Under the pieces are notes generated by a model. That model searched no databases, had not been told where the DNA came from, and worked only from the letters and a program-made list of their open reading frames with translations. Below, piece by piece: positions 27,433-36,826 of a stretch of DNA of 64,000 nucleotides (its first letter is position 1; every line of letters begins with the position of its first letter). The stretch covers positions 310,001 through 374,000 of the forward strand of contig NZ_JBPODZ010000001.1 in assembly GCF_052060015.1 (NCBI RefSeq), given 5' to 3'. Origin of the DNA: Arhodomonas sp052060015. GTDB taxonomy: Bacteria; Pseudomonadota; Gammaproteobacteria; Nitrococcales; Nitrococcaceae. The position numbers and the translations under genes are program-made.

Positions 27433-28500
27433 TCACTCCGGGTACAGGCGGCCGGGATTGAGGATGCCCTCCGGGTCGAAGGCCTGTTTGATGCGTTGAT
27501 GCAGGCGCATCAGCGCAGGGGCGAGGGGATGAAACACCTCACCCTGCCGGTCGCCGCCGGTGAATACCGCTGCATGGCCGCCGCAGGCCGTGGCGAGGTC
27601 CCGGATCCGTGCCGCCGGGGCGTCGCTCTTCAGCCACAGCTGCTGGCCCGCCCAGTCCGTCGCCGCCGGGCCCGGCAGCTCGCCGGGGTCACGGCCCGGG
27701 GGCAGGGCGAGCCGCCAAAGGGGCGTGTCATCGCCGGTGAAGAAGGGGTGGCGCTGGTCCCGCCACTCCGCCCAGAAGCCCTCGCCGTCGGCGACGTCTT
27801 CGCCGGCCAGTATGTCGTGGCCCTGGGCAACCGCAGAATGGGTCCCGGAGAGCCGGATCACCGTGGCCTCGCCGTCGTGGATGGCGGCGGAAATCGGGAC
27901 ACCACGCCGGAGCCACTGCTCCACGGCGGGGCGGAGCTCGGCGGCGGCCAGGGGCAGGCGCAGGCTCGCCTCCGTCTCCGGCCGGGGCAGGACCTTGACG
28001 GTGACCTCCAGCAGCACACCGAGGGTCCCGAGGGCACCGGTGTTCAGCCGGGAGACGTCGTAGCCGGCGACGTTCTTCATCACCTCGCCGCCGAAGTGCA
28101 TCACCTCGCCCCGGCCATTGACCAGGCGGATGCCCAGCACCATGTCGCGCACCGCGCCGGCGAAGGGGCGACGCGGTCCGGCGATGCCGGCGGCCACGGC
28201 GCCACCGAGGCTGCCGTCCCCGCCGAAGCGCGGCGGCTCGAAGGCCAGCATCTGCCCCTGTTCCGCCAGGGTGGACTCGACCTCCGCCAGTGGGGTCCCG
28301 GCGCGGGCGGTGAGGATGAGCTCGGTGGGTGCGTAGTTGACGATGCCGCGATGCTCTGCCAGGGGCAGGGGCTCACCCCGGGGTGCGCGCCCGTAGAAGC
28401 CCTTGCTGTGGCGGCCGCGGGTCTCCAGCGGACGGCCGGCTCGGGCCGCCTCCGCGACGCATTCGCTGATGTATCGGGTCTGGTCGGCGCCGCTGTCCAT
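27433..28500 (-). CDS. glcE: Glycolate oxidase FAD-binding subunit GlcE
   Basis: The 355-residue subunit contains an FAD-binding type 4 (PCMH) domain at residues 1-180 (GRHSKGFYGR, YAPTELILTARAGTPLAEV, GGDGSLGGAVAAGIAGPRRP, DMVLGIRLVNGRGEVMHFGG). The shorter C-terminal part ends FDPEGILNPGRLYPE, as in GlcD paralogues. The ATG at 28500 gives MDSGADQTRY, nine bases after the glcD stop; longer upstream reading is a shadow of glcD. It forms the glycolate dehydrogenase with GlcD and GlcF. Confidence 0.93.
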   Translation of the reverse strand: MDSGADQTRYISECVAEAARAGRPLETRGRHSKGFYGRAPRGEPLPLAEHRGIVNYAPTELILTARAGTPLAEVESTLAEQGQMLAFEPPRFGGDGSLGGAVAAGIAGPRRPFAGAVRDMVLGIRLVNGRGEVMHFGGEVMKNVAGYDVSRLNTGALGTLGVLLEVTVKVLPRPETEASLRLPLAAAELRPAVEQWLRRGVPISAAIHDGEATVIRLSGTHSAVAQGHDILAGEDVADGEGFWAEWRDQRHPFFTGDDTPLWRLALPPGRDPGELPGPAATDWAGQQLWLKSDAPAARIRDLATACGGHAAVFTGGDRQGEVFHPLAPALMRLHQRIKQAFDPEGILNPGRLYPE

Positions 28501-28508
28501 GACGGTCC

Positions 28509-30005
28509 TCAGAATCGTTCCAGATCGGGGTGTGGCAGCTCCCCGTTGTGCACGTGCATGGCGCCGAACTCGGCACAGCGCGCCAGCGTCGGTATCGCCT
28601 TGCCGGGGTTGAGCAGGCCCTCCGGGTCGAAGGCATGCTTGACGGCGTGGAACTGCTCGAGCTCCGCGGTGGCGAACTGTACGCACATCTCGTTGATCTT
28701 CTCCACGCCGACCCCGTGTTCGCCGGTGACCGTGCCGCCCACCTCGACACACAGCTGCAGGATCTCGCTGCCGAAGCGCTCGGCGGTCTCCAGCTCGCCG
28801 GGCTTGTTGCCGTCGAAGAGGATCAGGGGATGGAGGTTGCCGTCGCCGGCGTGGAATACGTTGACCACCCCGAGGCCATGGTGCTCGGAGAGCTCGCGGA
28901 TACGTCGCAGCACGAAGGCGAGCTGATGGCGCGGGATGGTGCCGTCCATGCAGTAGTAGTCCGGCGAGATCCGGCCCACCGCCGGGAAGGCGGCCTTGCG
29001 CCCCGCCCAGAAGCGGGCCTTTTCGGCCTCATCGGCCGCTACCTGGATATGGGTGGCGCCGTGACTGCGCAGTAGTGCCTGCACCGACTCCAGCTGATCG
29101 GCGACCTCTGCCTCGGTGCCGTCGAGCTCGCAGATGAGGATGGCCGCCGCCTCGGTGTCGTAGCCGGCGTGGACGAAATCCTCCGCGGCCTGGATCGCGG
29201 GGCCGTCCATCATTTCCAGACCCCCCGGCATCACCCCGGCGGCGATGAGCGCCGCCACCGCGTGGCCACCGGCCTCCACGTCGTCGAAGGATGCCATGAG
29301 CACGGACTTGGTGGGGGGTTCGGGCAGGAGCTTGACCGCGATCTCCACCACCACCGCGAGCATGCCCTCGGAGCCGTGCATCAGCGCCAGCAGGTCGTAG
29401 CCGGGGCTGTCCGGTGCCTCCGAGCCGATGGTGACGAGCTCCCCGTCGATGGTCACCGCGGTGACCTCGAGGACGTTGTGCACCGTCAGCCCGTACTTTA
29501 GGCAATGCACACCACCGGCGTTCTCCGCCACGTTGCCGCCGATGGAGCAGGCGATCTGCGAGGAGGGGTCCGGGGCGTAGTACAGCCCGTGGGGTGCCGC
29601 CGCCTCGGAGATGGCGAGATTCCGTACTCCTGGCTGGACCCGGGCGATGCGGCGCTCCGGATCCAGGGAGAGGATGCGGTTGAACTTGCCCAGTGACAGG
29701 AGAATGCCCTGGGGGTGGGGCAGCGAGCCCCCGGACAGGCTGGTCCCTGAGCCGCGGGCCACCACGGGCACTTGCAGCTCGCTGGCCAGGCGGAGGATTT
29801 TCTGGACCTGCGCCACGCTCTCCGGGATCGCCACCACCAACGGCAACTGCCGGTAGGCCGCGAGGCCGTCGCACTCATAGGCGCGCAGGCCCGCGTCGTG
29901 GACCACCAGCCCCTCCTCCGGGAGGATCCGTGCCAACCGTTCCACCAACCCCTCGCGGTCGACGCGGAAGCGGGTGTCTTCCTCGCGGAACTGTGAAGCG
30001 CCCAT
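28509..30005 (-). CDS. glcD: Glycolate oxidase catalytic FAD subunit
   Basis: The 498-residue flavoprotein oxidises glycolate (and D-lactate) to glyoxylate. The FAD domain shows VVARGSGTSLSGGSLP, GVRNLAISEAAAPHGLYYAPDPS and IGGNVAENAGGVHCLKYG. The C-terminal FAD-oxidase domain contains VNVFHAGDGNLHPLI and TGEHGVGVEK, and ends with an NPGKAIP segment. The ATG at 30005 gives MGASQFREED and starts the glcDEF operon after a 147-bp gap. Confidence 0.95.
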   Translation of the reverse strand: MGASQFREEDTRFRVDREGLVERLARILPEEGLVVHDAGLRAYECDGLAAYRQLPLVVAIPESVAQVQKILRLASELQVPVVARGSGTSLSGGSLPHPQGILLSLGKFNRILSLDPERRIARVQPGVRNLAISEAAAPHGLYYAPDPSSQIACSIGGNVAENAGGVHCLKYGLTVHNVLEVTAVTIDGELVTIGSEAPDSPGYDLLALMHGSEGMLAVVVEIAVKLLPEPPTKSVLMASFDDVEAGGHAVAALIAAGVMPGGLEMMDGPAIQAAEDFVHAGYDTEAAAILICELDGTEAEVADQLESVQALLRSHGATHIQVAADEAEKARFWAGRKAAFPAVGRISPDYYCMDGTIPRHQLAFVLRRIRELSEHHGLGVVNVFHAGDGNLHPLILFDGNKPGELETAERFGSEILQLCVEVGGTVTGEHGVGVEKINEMCVQFATAELEQFHAVKHAFDPEGLLNPGKAIPTLARCAEFGAMHVHNGELPHPDLERF

Positions 30006-30152
30006 GGCGGGTGCCCTCCATTGGTCTGACCACTGCACGATAGCAGAACCCGCCGGCGCGGGAAAACCGCAGCGGCCCGGGGGGAGGGGAGCGGTTCGGA
30101 CGGTGGTGGCCCGGTGCCGGAGGGGCACCGGGCGCGGCTCAAGGCCGGTGGG

Positions 30153-30767
30153 CTACTTGCGTACCCACTCGCCGGCCTCGTTTTGGTAGTACCAGCCGGG
30201 GCGGGCATTGCCGATCCAGCGCTCGGCGAAGACGTCCCGGATCTGGTCCTCCCATTCCGGGTGCTCGTTGGCGACGGCGATCTCACGGTAGAGCGCGTTG
30301 CGGTCGTCGTTCTCGGCTGCCACCAGCTGGCGCACCTCCCCGCGCTGGGCCAGGGGGACGCTGCCGAGATCACGCACCTCGATCAGCGCGTTGCGGGTCA
30401 GTCCAATGGCCCCGGACTCGTAATGGGGTTGCAGGCGTCGGTGCCGCTGCTCCATGGAGGCGGTCAGGCGTTTGATCGCCGGCGAGGAGATATCGATCCG
30501 CGGCTCCTGGGCATGCGCGGCGGGGATCACCGCCTCCAGCAGCCGCAACGCCACCGGCGGCGCGGCAGCGCTGCTGGTGCTGTCCTCGCCCTCCGGGGTC
30601 TCCTCACGCCCCTCCGGCGGCGCGCCGTCCTCGCCCCAGACATCCTGGATGATCCGATCGGCGGCCCGTTCCGCCGCCACCGCGGGGAAGTAGACGTTAA
30701 TGGTCACGCAGCCGGCGACCAGGGCGAGCAGGGGGAGAAGGGTCAGGGATTTCATTCGTGCCACCAT
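30153..30767 (-). CDS. Lipidated YdbL-like (DUF1318) protein
   Basis: The 204-residue protein begins with a lipoprotein signal (LALVAGC, lipid cysteine at residue 20), followed by VTINVYFPAVAAERAAD. A low-complexity acidic linker leads to a DUF1318 domain (about 115-204) ending RPGWYYQNEAGEWVRK, which closely resembles the E. coli YdbL end. E. coli YdbL is a short periplasmic protein working with YdbH and YnbE; here the lipoprotein anchor is on the same chain. The ATG at 30767 follows TAGGAGCACG; an alternative ATG is four codons later. It lies 27 bp after the ydbH-like gene. Confidence 0.85.
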   Translation of the reverse strand: MVARMKSLTLLPLLALVAGCVTINVYFPAVAAERAADRIIQDVWGEDGAPPEGREETPEGEDSTSSAAAPPVALRLLEAVIPAAHAQEPRIDISSPAIKRLTASMEQRHRRLQPHYESGAIGLTRNALIEVRDLGSVPLAQRGEVRQLVAAENDDRNALYREIAVANEHPEWEDQIRDVFAERWIGNARPGWYYQNEAGEWVRK

Positions 30768-30794
30768 CGTGCTCCTATATCGTCGGCCTTGGCG

Positions 30795-32834
30795 TTACTC
30801 TACCACCGCCCCTTGGCTACGGGTGGCCTGGATGAGCTGCTCGATGAGGGTGGACCAGCTCACCCGCCGGGCGTGTCCGATCACGTCCACCCGGGGGATG
30901 CCCGCGCCCTCGACGATGTAATAGCCGGTCTCCGCGGGGGCCACCCCGCGCATGATGCAGACATCGTCTTCCAAGGCGCAGCCGAGACCGAGCCGTCGGA
31001 AGCGGAACTCGTCGAAGACGTTGAGGAACCCCCGCGACAGGGCCCCGGCGGCGCCGCGGCCGCCGATGTCGGAGAGCGCCTCGATGGCGCGTTGGCTGAT
31101 CCGGTGGGCGACGGGGTCGTCGGGTGGCGTGTGGAACCAGGCGCGGAAGGCGGCGGGCTGCCAGCCGAGCAGGCGCAGGCCCGAGACCTCGCCGTCCAGG
31201 GTCCCGGTGATGCGCCCGAACTCGAAGGCGGTGGTCAGGGCCTCCAGGTCCAGTCCCCGCACCAGGACATCGGCGCTCAGTCGGGGCAGGGTCCCGAAGG
31301 GATCGGCGAGGAGGAGATCGGCGACGCGGATATCGCCGCCGAAGGCGCCCAGCCGCAGCTCGCCGCCGACGCTGACCTCCCCGGCCTGGTAACGCAGGCG
31401 GGGCAATGTGCCGCTGAGGCTGCCGGTGAGCCGCGGCCCGCCGAGGGCCTCGCTCAACGGGCCCAGGCTGATGGGCCGGATGCGGGCGTCCAGCTGGGCC
31501 CGGGGCGTCGCCCCCCGCAGTCCCTGCAGGGCGAGGGTGTCGACTTCCACGGCGCCGTCGAGCACCGGTATGCGCAGCGGCGCCTCCAGCCGTAGGCCGT
31601 CGCCGTGCAGACGCAGCCGGGCGTCAAAGGCGCCGAGGGAGACCCCGTAGAGACGGCCGTCTGCAGCGCCGAGGCGCGTGACCGGCGGTGACTCGTGATC
31701 GCCGGCGTGCCAGATCAACCGGCCGTTGATGCCGTTCAGAGCGAGGCCGGGCCGGGACAGCGAGGCATCGGAGAGGTCCACGGCGATCTCCCGGGGGGCG
31801 CCTTCGGCGATGCGGCCGCGGACGACCGCGGTGCCCCGGCCCTCGATACCGCCGGCGGCGGTGCCTACCAGGAAGGGACGCAGGTAGACGGCGAAGGCGG
31901 GTTCCAGCAATGTCAGTGGCTGCAAGCGTGCCGCGGTAATCCCCTCGCCGGCGCGCCATTGGAGCTCCCCCTGGCCGGCGGCGAGGCCCGAATGCTCCAG
32001 CCGGGCGCCACGAATCGAAAGCGCCTTCCGCCCCGGGGAGAGCTCAAGATCGGCGCGGGCCTGCAAGGGGTGCGCGCCGAAGTCCAGGAATACCGGGTCG
32101 CTATAGACCTGACCGCCATCCAGGGAGACCCGGGCCTGTCCGTACCAGCCCTCGTCGTCGCGATAGCCCGCCCAGCCGAGCTCGCCGGTCAGCGACTCAC
32201 CGGCCTGGAGGCCGGTGGCGTCGCTCCAACCCAATCCCTGCAGCCGGAGCTCGCCGACGCTGCGCAGGCGCTCGCCGTCACCGCCCATCAGCGTGGCGTT
32301 CAGCCGGGCCGCGCGGCCGGCGATGCGCCAGTCGACGGCAACGCCGGGCAGCCACTCCGCCAGGGTCGCTAGGCCCGCCCCCTCACCCTGCAGGGTGATC
32401 CGCCAGCCGTTCGGGCCGCTATGGGCGGCCACATGCCAGTCGCCGTCGGCGAGTCGCAGCCCGCCGAGCTCCAGGTCCAGGGTGGCGCTACCGCGATCCA
32501 GATGGAGGTTTGCGCTCGCCGACAGGGCGCCGAGTGGCCCCCCTTGCGCGCCCAGGCTTCCGTCCCGGCAGGCGAGCCGCGGGGCGGTGAGGTCGATGGT
32601 GGGGCAGTGCAGGCGCAGGCCTTCGACGGGGACGTCGAGGCCCGCCACGTGGAGCCGGCGTACGCGGAGCTCGCTCTCGCCCTCGGCCAGACGATGCGCC
32701 AGCGTGACCCCCTCCGCACGCCAGCCCTCGCCTTCGAGATCGGCGATGCCCAGGGTCAGCGACTCCACCGCCCCGCACGGGAGCACTGGCGCGAGGAGCA
32801 GGAGGGCAACGAAGTGGCGAATCCGCAGGGCCAT
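30795..32834 (-). CDS. YdbH-like AsmA-family intermembrane protein
   Basis: The 679-residue protein has one N-terminal membrane segment or signal (FVALLLLAPVLPCGAVES) and a long beta-rich body of alternating hydrophobic strands typical of bridge-like lipid transporters. The C-terminal half (FEFGRITGTLDGEVSGLRLLGWQPAAF, then ISQRAIEALSDIGGRG) matches the YdbH/DctA-YdbH domain. E. coli YdbH is longer (about 880 residues), so this is a compact version. With the YdbL-like lipoprotein it probably moves phospholipid between inner and outer membrane; the assignment is by family. Confidence 0.82.
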   Translation of the reverse strand: MALRIRHFVALLLLAPVLPCGAVESLTLGIADLEGEGWRAEGVTLAHRLAEGESELRVRRLHVAGLDVPVEGLRLHCPTIDLTAPRLACRDGSLGAQGGPLGALSASANLHLDRGSATLDLELGGLRLADGDWHVAAHSGPNGWRITLQGEGAGLATLAEWLPGVAVDWRIAGRAARLNATLMGGDGERLRSVGELRLQGLGWSDATGLQAGESLTGELGWAGYRDDEGWYGQARVSLDGGQVYSDPVFLDFGAHPLQARADLELSPGRKALSIRGARLEHSGLAAGQGELQWRAGEGITAARLQPLTLLEPAFAVYLRPFLVGTAAGGIEGRGTAVVRGRIAEGAPREIAVDLSDASLSRPGLALNGINGRLIWHAGDHESPPVTRLGAADGRLYGVSLGAFDARLRLHGDGLRLEAPLRIPVLDGAVEVDTLALQGLRGATPRAQLDARIRPISLGPLSEALGGPRLTGSLSGTLPRLRYQAGEVSVGGELRLGAFGGDIRVADLLLADPFGTLPRLSADVLVRGLDLEALTTAFEFGRITGTLDGEVSGLRLLGWQPAAFRAWFHTPPDDPVAHRISQRAIEALSDIGGRGAAGALSRGFLNVFDEFRFRRLGLGCALEDDVCIMRGVAPAETGYYIVEGAGIPRVDVIGHARRVSWSTLIEQLIQATRSQGAVVE

Positions 32835-32876
32835 GCCGCCATGTTCCCGCGACGCGACCCCGCTGTCACGGCTACG

Positions 32877-35261
32877 TCAGGTGCCGGGAGCCTCCTCGCC
32901 GGCGAGGAACAGCCAGGTCTCCACCACCGAGTCCGGATTCAGTGAGACGCTCTCGATGCCCTCGTCCATCAGCCAGCGGGCCAGATCCGGGTGGTCCGAG
33001 GGGCCCTGGCCGCAGATGCCCACGTATTTTCCCTTGCGTCGGGCCGCCTGGATGGCCATGTGCAGCATGGATTTGACGGCGGGGTCGCGCTCATCGAAGC
33101 CCTCCGCGACCAGGCTGGAGTCCCGGTCGAGCCCCAAGGTGAGCTGGGTGAGGTCGTTGGAGCCGATGGAGTAGCCGTCGAAGATCTCCAGGAACTCGTC
33201 GGCGAGCACGGCGTTGGAGGGGACCTCGCACATCATGATCAGGTGCAGGTCGTTGTCGCCCCGCTTCAGCCCGTTCGCCTCCAGCAACTCCACCACTTGA
33301 CGGCCTTCGCTCAGGGTCCGCACGAAGGGGATCATGATCCAGACGTTGGTCAGGCCCATCTCGTCGCGGACCTTCTTCAGCGCGCGGCACTCCAGCTCGA
33401 AGCACGGCCGGAAGGCCTCGGAGATGTAGCGCGCCGCCCCGCGGAACCCGATCATGGGGTTCTCCTCATCCGGCTCGTACTGGGTGCCGGCGATGAGGTT
33501 GGCGTACTCGTTGGACTTGAAGTCCGACATGCGCACGATCACGGGTTTGTCCCAGAACGCGGCGGCCAGCGTGGAGATCCCCTCGGCGAGCTTGTCCACG
33601 TAGAACTGGACCGGATCGTCGTAGCCGGCCATCTGGTTGGTGATTACCGCCTGCATGTCCGGTGTCTGCTGGTCGAACTCCAGCAGCGCCCGCGGGTGGA
33701 TGCCGATCATGCGGTTGATGATGAATTCCAGCCGCGCGAGGCCGATGCCGGCGTTGGGCAGGTGGGCGAAATCGAAGGCCCGGTCCGGATTGCCGACGTT
33801 CATCATGATCTTGAACGGCAGATCCGGCATGTTCTCGAGGCTGATCTCCTTGATCTCGAATTCCTTTTCGCCCTCGTAGATGTAGCCGGTGTCGCCCTCG
33901 GCGCAGGAGACGGTCACCCCCGGGCCGTCGGGGACGCGCTCGGTGGCGTCGCCGGCCCCCACCACCGCCGGGATACCGAGCTCCCGGGCGATAATGGCAG
34001 CGTGGCAGGTGCGGCCGCCGCGATTGGTCACGATCGCCGCGGCGCGCTTCATGATCGGCTCCCAGTCCGGGTCGGTCATGTCGGTGACCAGCACGTCGCC
34101 GGGCTCGACGCGGTGCATGTCGTCGATGCTGTCCACCACCCGGGCGCGGCCGGCGCCGATGCGCTGGCCGATGGCCCGGCCCGTGGCCATCACCCGGCCG
34201 CGCTCCTTGAGCTGGTAGCGCTGCAGGACCTGGCCGCCGTCTCGGCTCTTTACCGTCTCCGGCCGGGCCTGGAGGATGTAGAGCCGGCCGGTCTCGCCGT
34301 CCTTGCCCCACTCGATGTCCATGGGCCGGTCGTAGTGCTTCTCGATGATCAGCGCCTGTCGGGCGAGGTCCTCGACATCGGCATCGGTGAGCGCGTAGCG
34401 GTTACGTTCGGCCTCGTCCACCTCCACGGTGCGGACCGTCTTGCCGTGACCGGTCTCGCCGCTGTAGACCATCTTGATGGCCTTGCTGCCGAGGATGCGG
34501 CGCAGGATCGCCGGGCGGCCGGCCTCGAGGGTGGACTTGTGCACGTAGAACTCGTCGGGGTTCACCGCGCCCTGCACCACCGTCTCGCCGAGGCCGTAGG
34601 AGGCGGTGATGAAGACCACGTCGCGGAAGCCGGACTCGGTGTCCATGGTGAACATCACCCCGGCCGCGCCGATGTCGGAGCGCACCATCTCCTGGATGCC
34701 CGCGGACAGCGCCACCTGGCCGTGCTCAAAGCCGTGGTGCACCCGATAGGAGATGGCGCGGTCGTTGAACAGCGAGGCGAATACGTCCTTGATGGCGAGC
34801 AGGATGTTGTCGAGGCCCCGGACGTTGAGGAAGGTCTCCTGCTGGCCGGCGAAGGAGGCGTCGGGCAGATCCTCGGCGGTGGCCGAGGAGCGCACCGCCA
34901 CCGCCATATCGCTCTTGCCGACGCGTTCCTCGAGCTGACGGTAGGCGCTGGCGATCTGCTCCTCGAGCTCGGTGGGGAAGGGGGTCTCGACGATCATCTT
35001 GCGGATGCGCGCGCCGACCTCCATCAGCCGCTCGACGTCGTCCACGTCCAGCCCCTCGAGCTCGGCATTGATGCGCGCGCGCAGGCCGCTGTCATCCAGG
35101 AACTTCCAGTAGGCGTCCGCCGTGGTGGCGAATCCGCCGGGGACCTGGACGCCCGCGGCCGCGAGGTGGCTGATCATCTCCCCGAGGGATGCATTCTTGC
35201 CGCCGACGTGGGCGACGTCCTGCATGCCGAGGGACTCGAACCAGACGACATAATCGGTCAA
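32877..35261 (-). CDS. ppsA: Phosphoenolpyruvate synthase
   Basis: The 794-residue enzyme makes PEP from pyruvate and ATP for gluconeogenesis; E. coli PpsA is 792. The N-terminal ATP-grasp part begins VVWFESLGMQDVAHVGGKN. The swivelling domain has the phospho-histidine His420 in GGRTCHAAIIARELG, and the C-terminal barrel ends GIESVSLNPDSVVETW. The start is TTG at 35261: the family-typical start TDYVVWF follows, and GGGAGG lies about eight bases upstream. An ATG 13 codons earlier has no comparable site. It is divergent from ppsR across 117 bp. Confidence 0.95.
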   Translation of the reverse strand: MTDYVVWFESLGMQDVAHVGGKNASLGEMISHLAAAGVQVPGGFATTADAYWKFLDDSGLRARINAELEGLDVDDVERLMEVGARIRKMIVETPFPTELEEQIASAYRQLEERVGKSDMAVAVRSSATAEDLPDASFAGQQETFLNVRGLDNILLAIKDVFASLFNDRAISYRVHHGFEHGQVALSAGIQEMVRSDIGAAGVMFTMDTESGFRDVVFITASYGLGETVVQGAVNPDEFYVHKSTLEAGRPAILRRILGSKAIKMVYSGETGHGKTVRTVEVDEAERNRYALTDADVEDLARQALIIEKHYDRPMDIEWGKDGETGRLYILQARPETVKSRDGGQVLQRYQLKERGRVMATGRAIGQRIGAGRARVVDSIDDMHRVEPGDVLVTDMTDPDWEPIMKRAAAIVTNRGGRTCHAAIIARELGIPAVVGAGDATERVPDGPGVTVSCAEGDTGYIYEGEKEFEIKEISLENMPDLPFKIMMNVGNPDRAFDFAHLPNAGIGLARLEFIINRMIGIHPRALLEFDQQTPDMQAVITNQMAGYDDPVQFYVDKLAEGISTLAAAFWDKPVIVRMSDFKSNEYANLIAGTQYEPDEENPMIGFRGAARYISEAFRPCFELECRALKKVRDEMGLTNVWIMIPFVRTLSEGRQVVELLEANGLKRGDNDLHLIMMCEVPSNAVLADEFLEIFDGYSIGSNDLTQLTLGLDRDSSLVAEGFDERDPAVKSMLHMAIQAARRKGKYVGICGQGPSDHPDLARWLMDEGIESVSLNPDSVVETWLFLAGEEAPGT

Positions 35262-35378
35262 TTTACTGCCTCCCGAATGGTCAAACCAACTGCGCGCCAA
35301 GGCGGGCGCCGGGCTTCCGCCGGCGCCGCGGCGCGTTTACATTGGGCGGCCAACCCCAACCGACCCCGCGAGGCGAGG

Positions 35379-36200
35379 ATGGCAGGAAAGCGCGCCGTGT
35401 TTTTCATCTCCGATGGTACCGGCATCACCGCCGAGACCCTCGGCCATAGCCTGCTCACGCAGTTCAACGACGAGTTCGAGCACGTCACGCTGCCGTTTAC
35501 CAATACCGTCGACCGGGCCGATCAGGCGGTGGCTCGCATCGAGCAAGCGAACCGCAGCAACGGCGTGCGCTCGATCGTGTTCACCACCGTCATCGACCCG
35601 GAGCTCCGTGAGCTGATCCATCAGGTCGACGCCCTGTTGTTCGATTTCTTCGATACCTTCATCGCGCCCATGGAGCGCGAGCTCGGCGAGCGCTCCAGTC
35701 ACACGGTGGGCCGCTCCCACGGCATCGCGGACAATCGCCTCTATGACGTGCGCATCGACGCCATGAACTATGCCCTCTCCCACGATGACGGGGCGGTGGT
35801 GCGTCATTATGACCGTGCCGACGTGATCCTCGTGGGCGTCTCCCGCTCCGGCAAGACACCCACCTGCATCTACCTGGCGTTGCAGTTCGGCATCTATGCC
35901 GCCAATTATCCACTCACCGAGGAGGATCTGCTCGGCGGGCGCCTGCCGTCGATCATCCGACCGCATCGGCGCAAACTCTACGCGCTGACCATACGCCCGG
36001 AACGGCTCTCCCAGATCCGCGGCGAGCGCCGTCCCGACAGCCGTTACGCCTCGCTGCGCCAGTGCCAGTATGAGGTGGCGCGCGCCGAGGGCATGTTCCA
36101 GCACGAGCGTATCCCGGTTGCCGATACCACGGCGATGTCCATCGAGGAGATCGCGACCACCATCATCCACGAGCGGCAACTGCGCCGGCGACTGTATTAA
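35379..36200 (+). CDS. ppsR: PEP synthase regulatory protein (bifunctional kinase/pyrophosphorylase)
   Basis: The 273-residue DUF299 protein phosphorylates PpsA on a threonine next to the catalytic histidine using ADP, and reverses it using phosphate. The N-terminus reads VFFISDGTGITAETLGHSLL; the P-loop GVSRSGKT is at residues 153-160, followed by TPTCIYLALQFGIYAANYPL. It is divergent from its target gene, the common arrangement. The ATG at 35379 gives the family start. Confidence 0.95.
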   Translation: MAGKRAVFFISDGTGITAETLGHSLLTQFNDEFEHVTLPFTNTVDRADQAVARIEQANRSNGVRSIVFTTVIDPELRELIHQVDALLFDFFDTFIAPMERELGERSSHTVGRSHGIADNRLYDVRIDAMNYALSHDDGAVVRHYDRADVILVGVSRSGKTPTCIYLALQFGIYAANYPLTEEDLLGGRLPSIIRPHRRKLYALTIRPERLSQIRGERRPDSRYASLRQCQYEVARAEGMFQHERIPVADTTAMSIEEIATTIIHERQLRRRLY

Positions 36201-36317
36201 AAAAACGCACGGTTTTCCACTGATGCCCCAACTCCGCTGATCGAAGGCGGACGAGTCCGTCGGGCGGGGTCCCGGGGGCGGCGAGCGTGGCGCCGCCGCT
36301 GTGATAGTATCCCGGCC

Positions 36318-36818
36318 ATGATCGCAGAGACCCCGCTGAACCCTCTGGAGACCGGCAGCACGCGCAGCTTCGCGGCGCTGATGGAGCTCTACGAGAGCAA
36401 CTATATCTTCATGCGGCGGCTGCTGCCGGATCCGGACCGCCAGCAGGACTGCGTGGTCTCGCGGGTGGCGGGGACGCCGGATCTGCACCTGCAGGTGCTC
36501 GAGCGCTGTGCCTATACCACCAGCGTGCTGCTTACCCACTATTTCCGCCGTGGCGGTGACGCCGAGGAGGTGGCCCCGGACCTGCGGGTGCGCGTCTATC
36601 ACGATGCCCGTGTTGCCGAGGTGCTTCCGGATTCGCGGCTCGACGGGTTCCGTCGCCGGCGGCCGGGGCCGGAGACCGGGAGCCTGGCCTGGCGCTGGGA
36701 GGTCAACCGGTTCCTCAACCGCTGGCTGCGTTATTGCCTCGGTGAAGGGCACAGCTTCATGCCGGTGCTCGGCGAGCCGTTGGCGAGCCGGCCCCAGGCG
36801 CGGCGCTGGAGCGTGTAG
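36318..36818 (+). CDS. DUF1249 family protein (YqiB-like)
   Basis: The 166-residue protein matches DUF1249: FAALMELYESNYIFMRRLLP, LHLQVLERCAYTTSVLLTHYF and LRVRVYHDARVAEVL. The role is unknown. It is followed eight bases later by an IscR-like regulator, so the two may be co-transcribed. A GATAGTAT stretch lies within 15 bp of the ATG, too close for an ordinary leader if it is a -10. Confidence 0.87.
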   Translation: MIAETPLNPLETGSTRSFAALMELYESNYIFMRRLLPDPDRQQDCVVSRVAGTPDLHLQVLERCAYTTSVLLTHYFRRGGDAEEVAPDLRVRVYHDARVAEVLPDSRLDGFRRRRPGPETGSLAWRWEVNRFLNRWLRYCLGEGHSFMPVLGEPLASRPQARRWSV

Positions 36819-36826
36819 GGGCGGCG

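Noticed and set aside
32991..36200. A plus-strand open frame of more than 1,000 codons running opposite ppsA and into ppsR.
   Set aside because: Opposite ppsA its translation is low-complexity antisense of a conserved gene; only the last 273 codons, from the ATG at 35379, are real (ppsR). High GC leaves few stops on the opposite strand.
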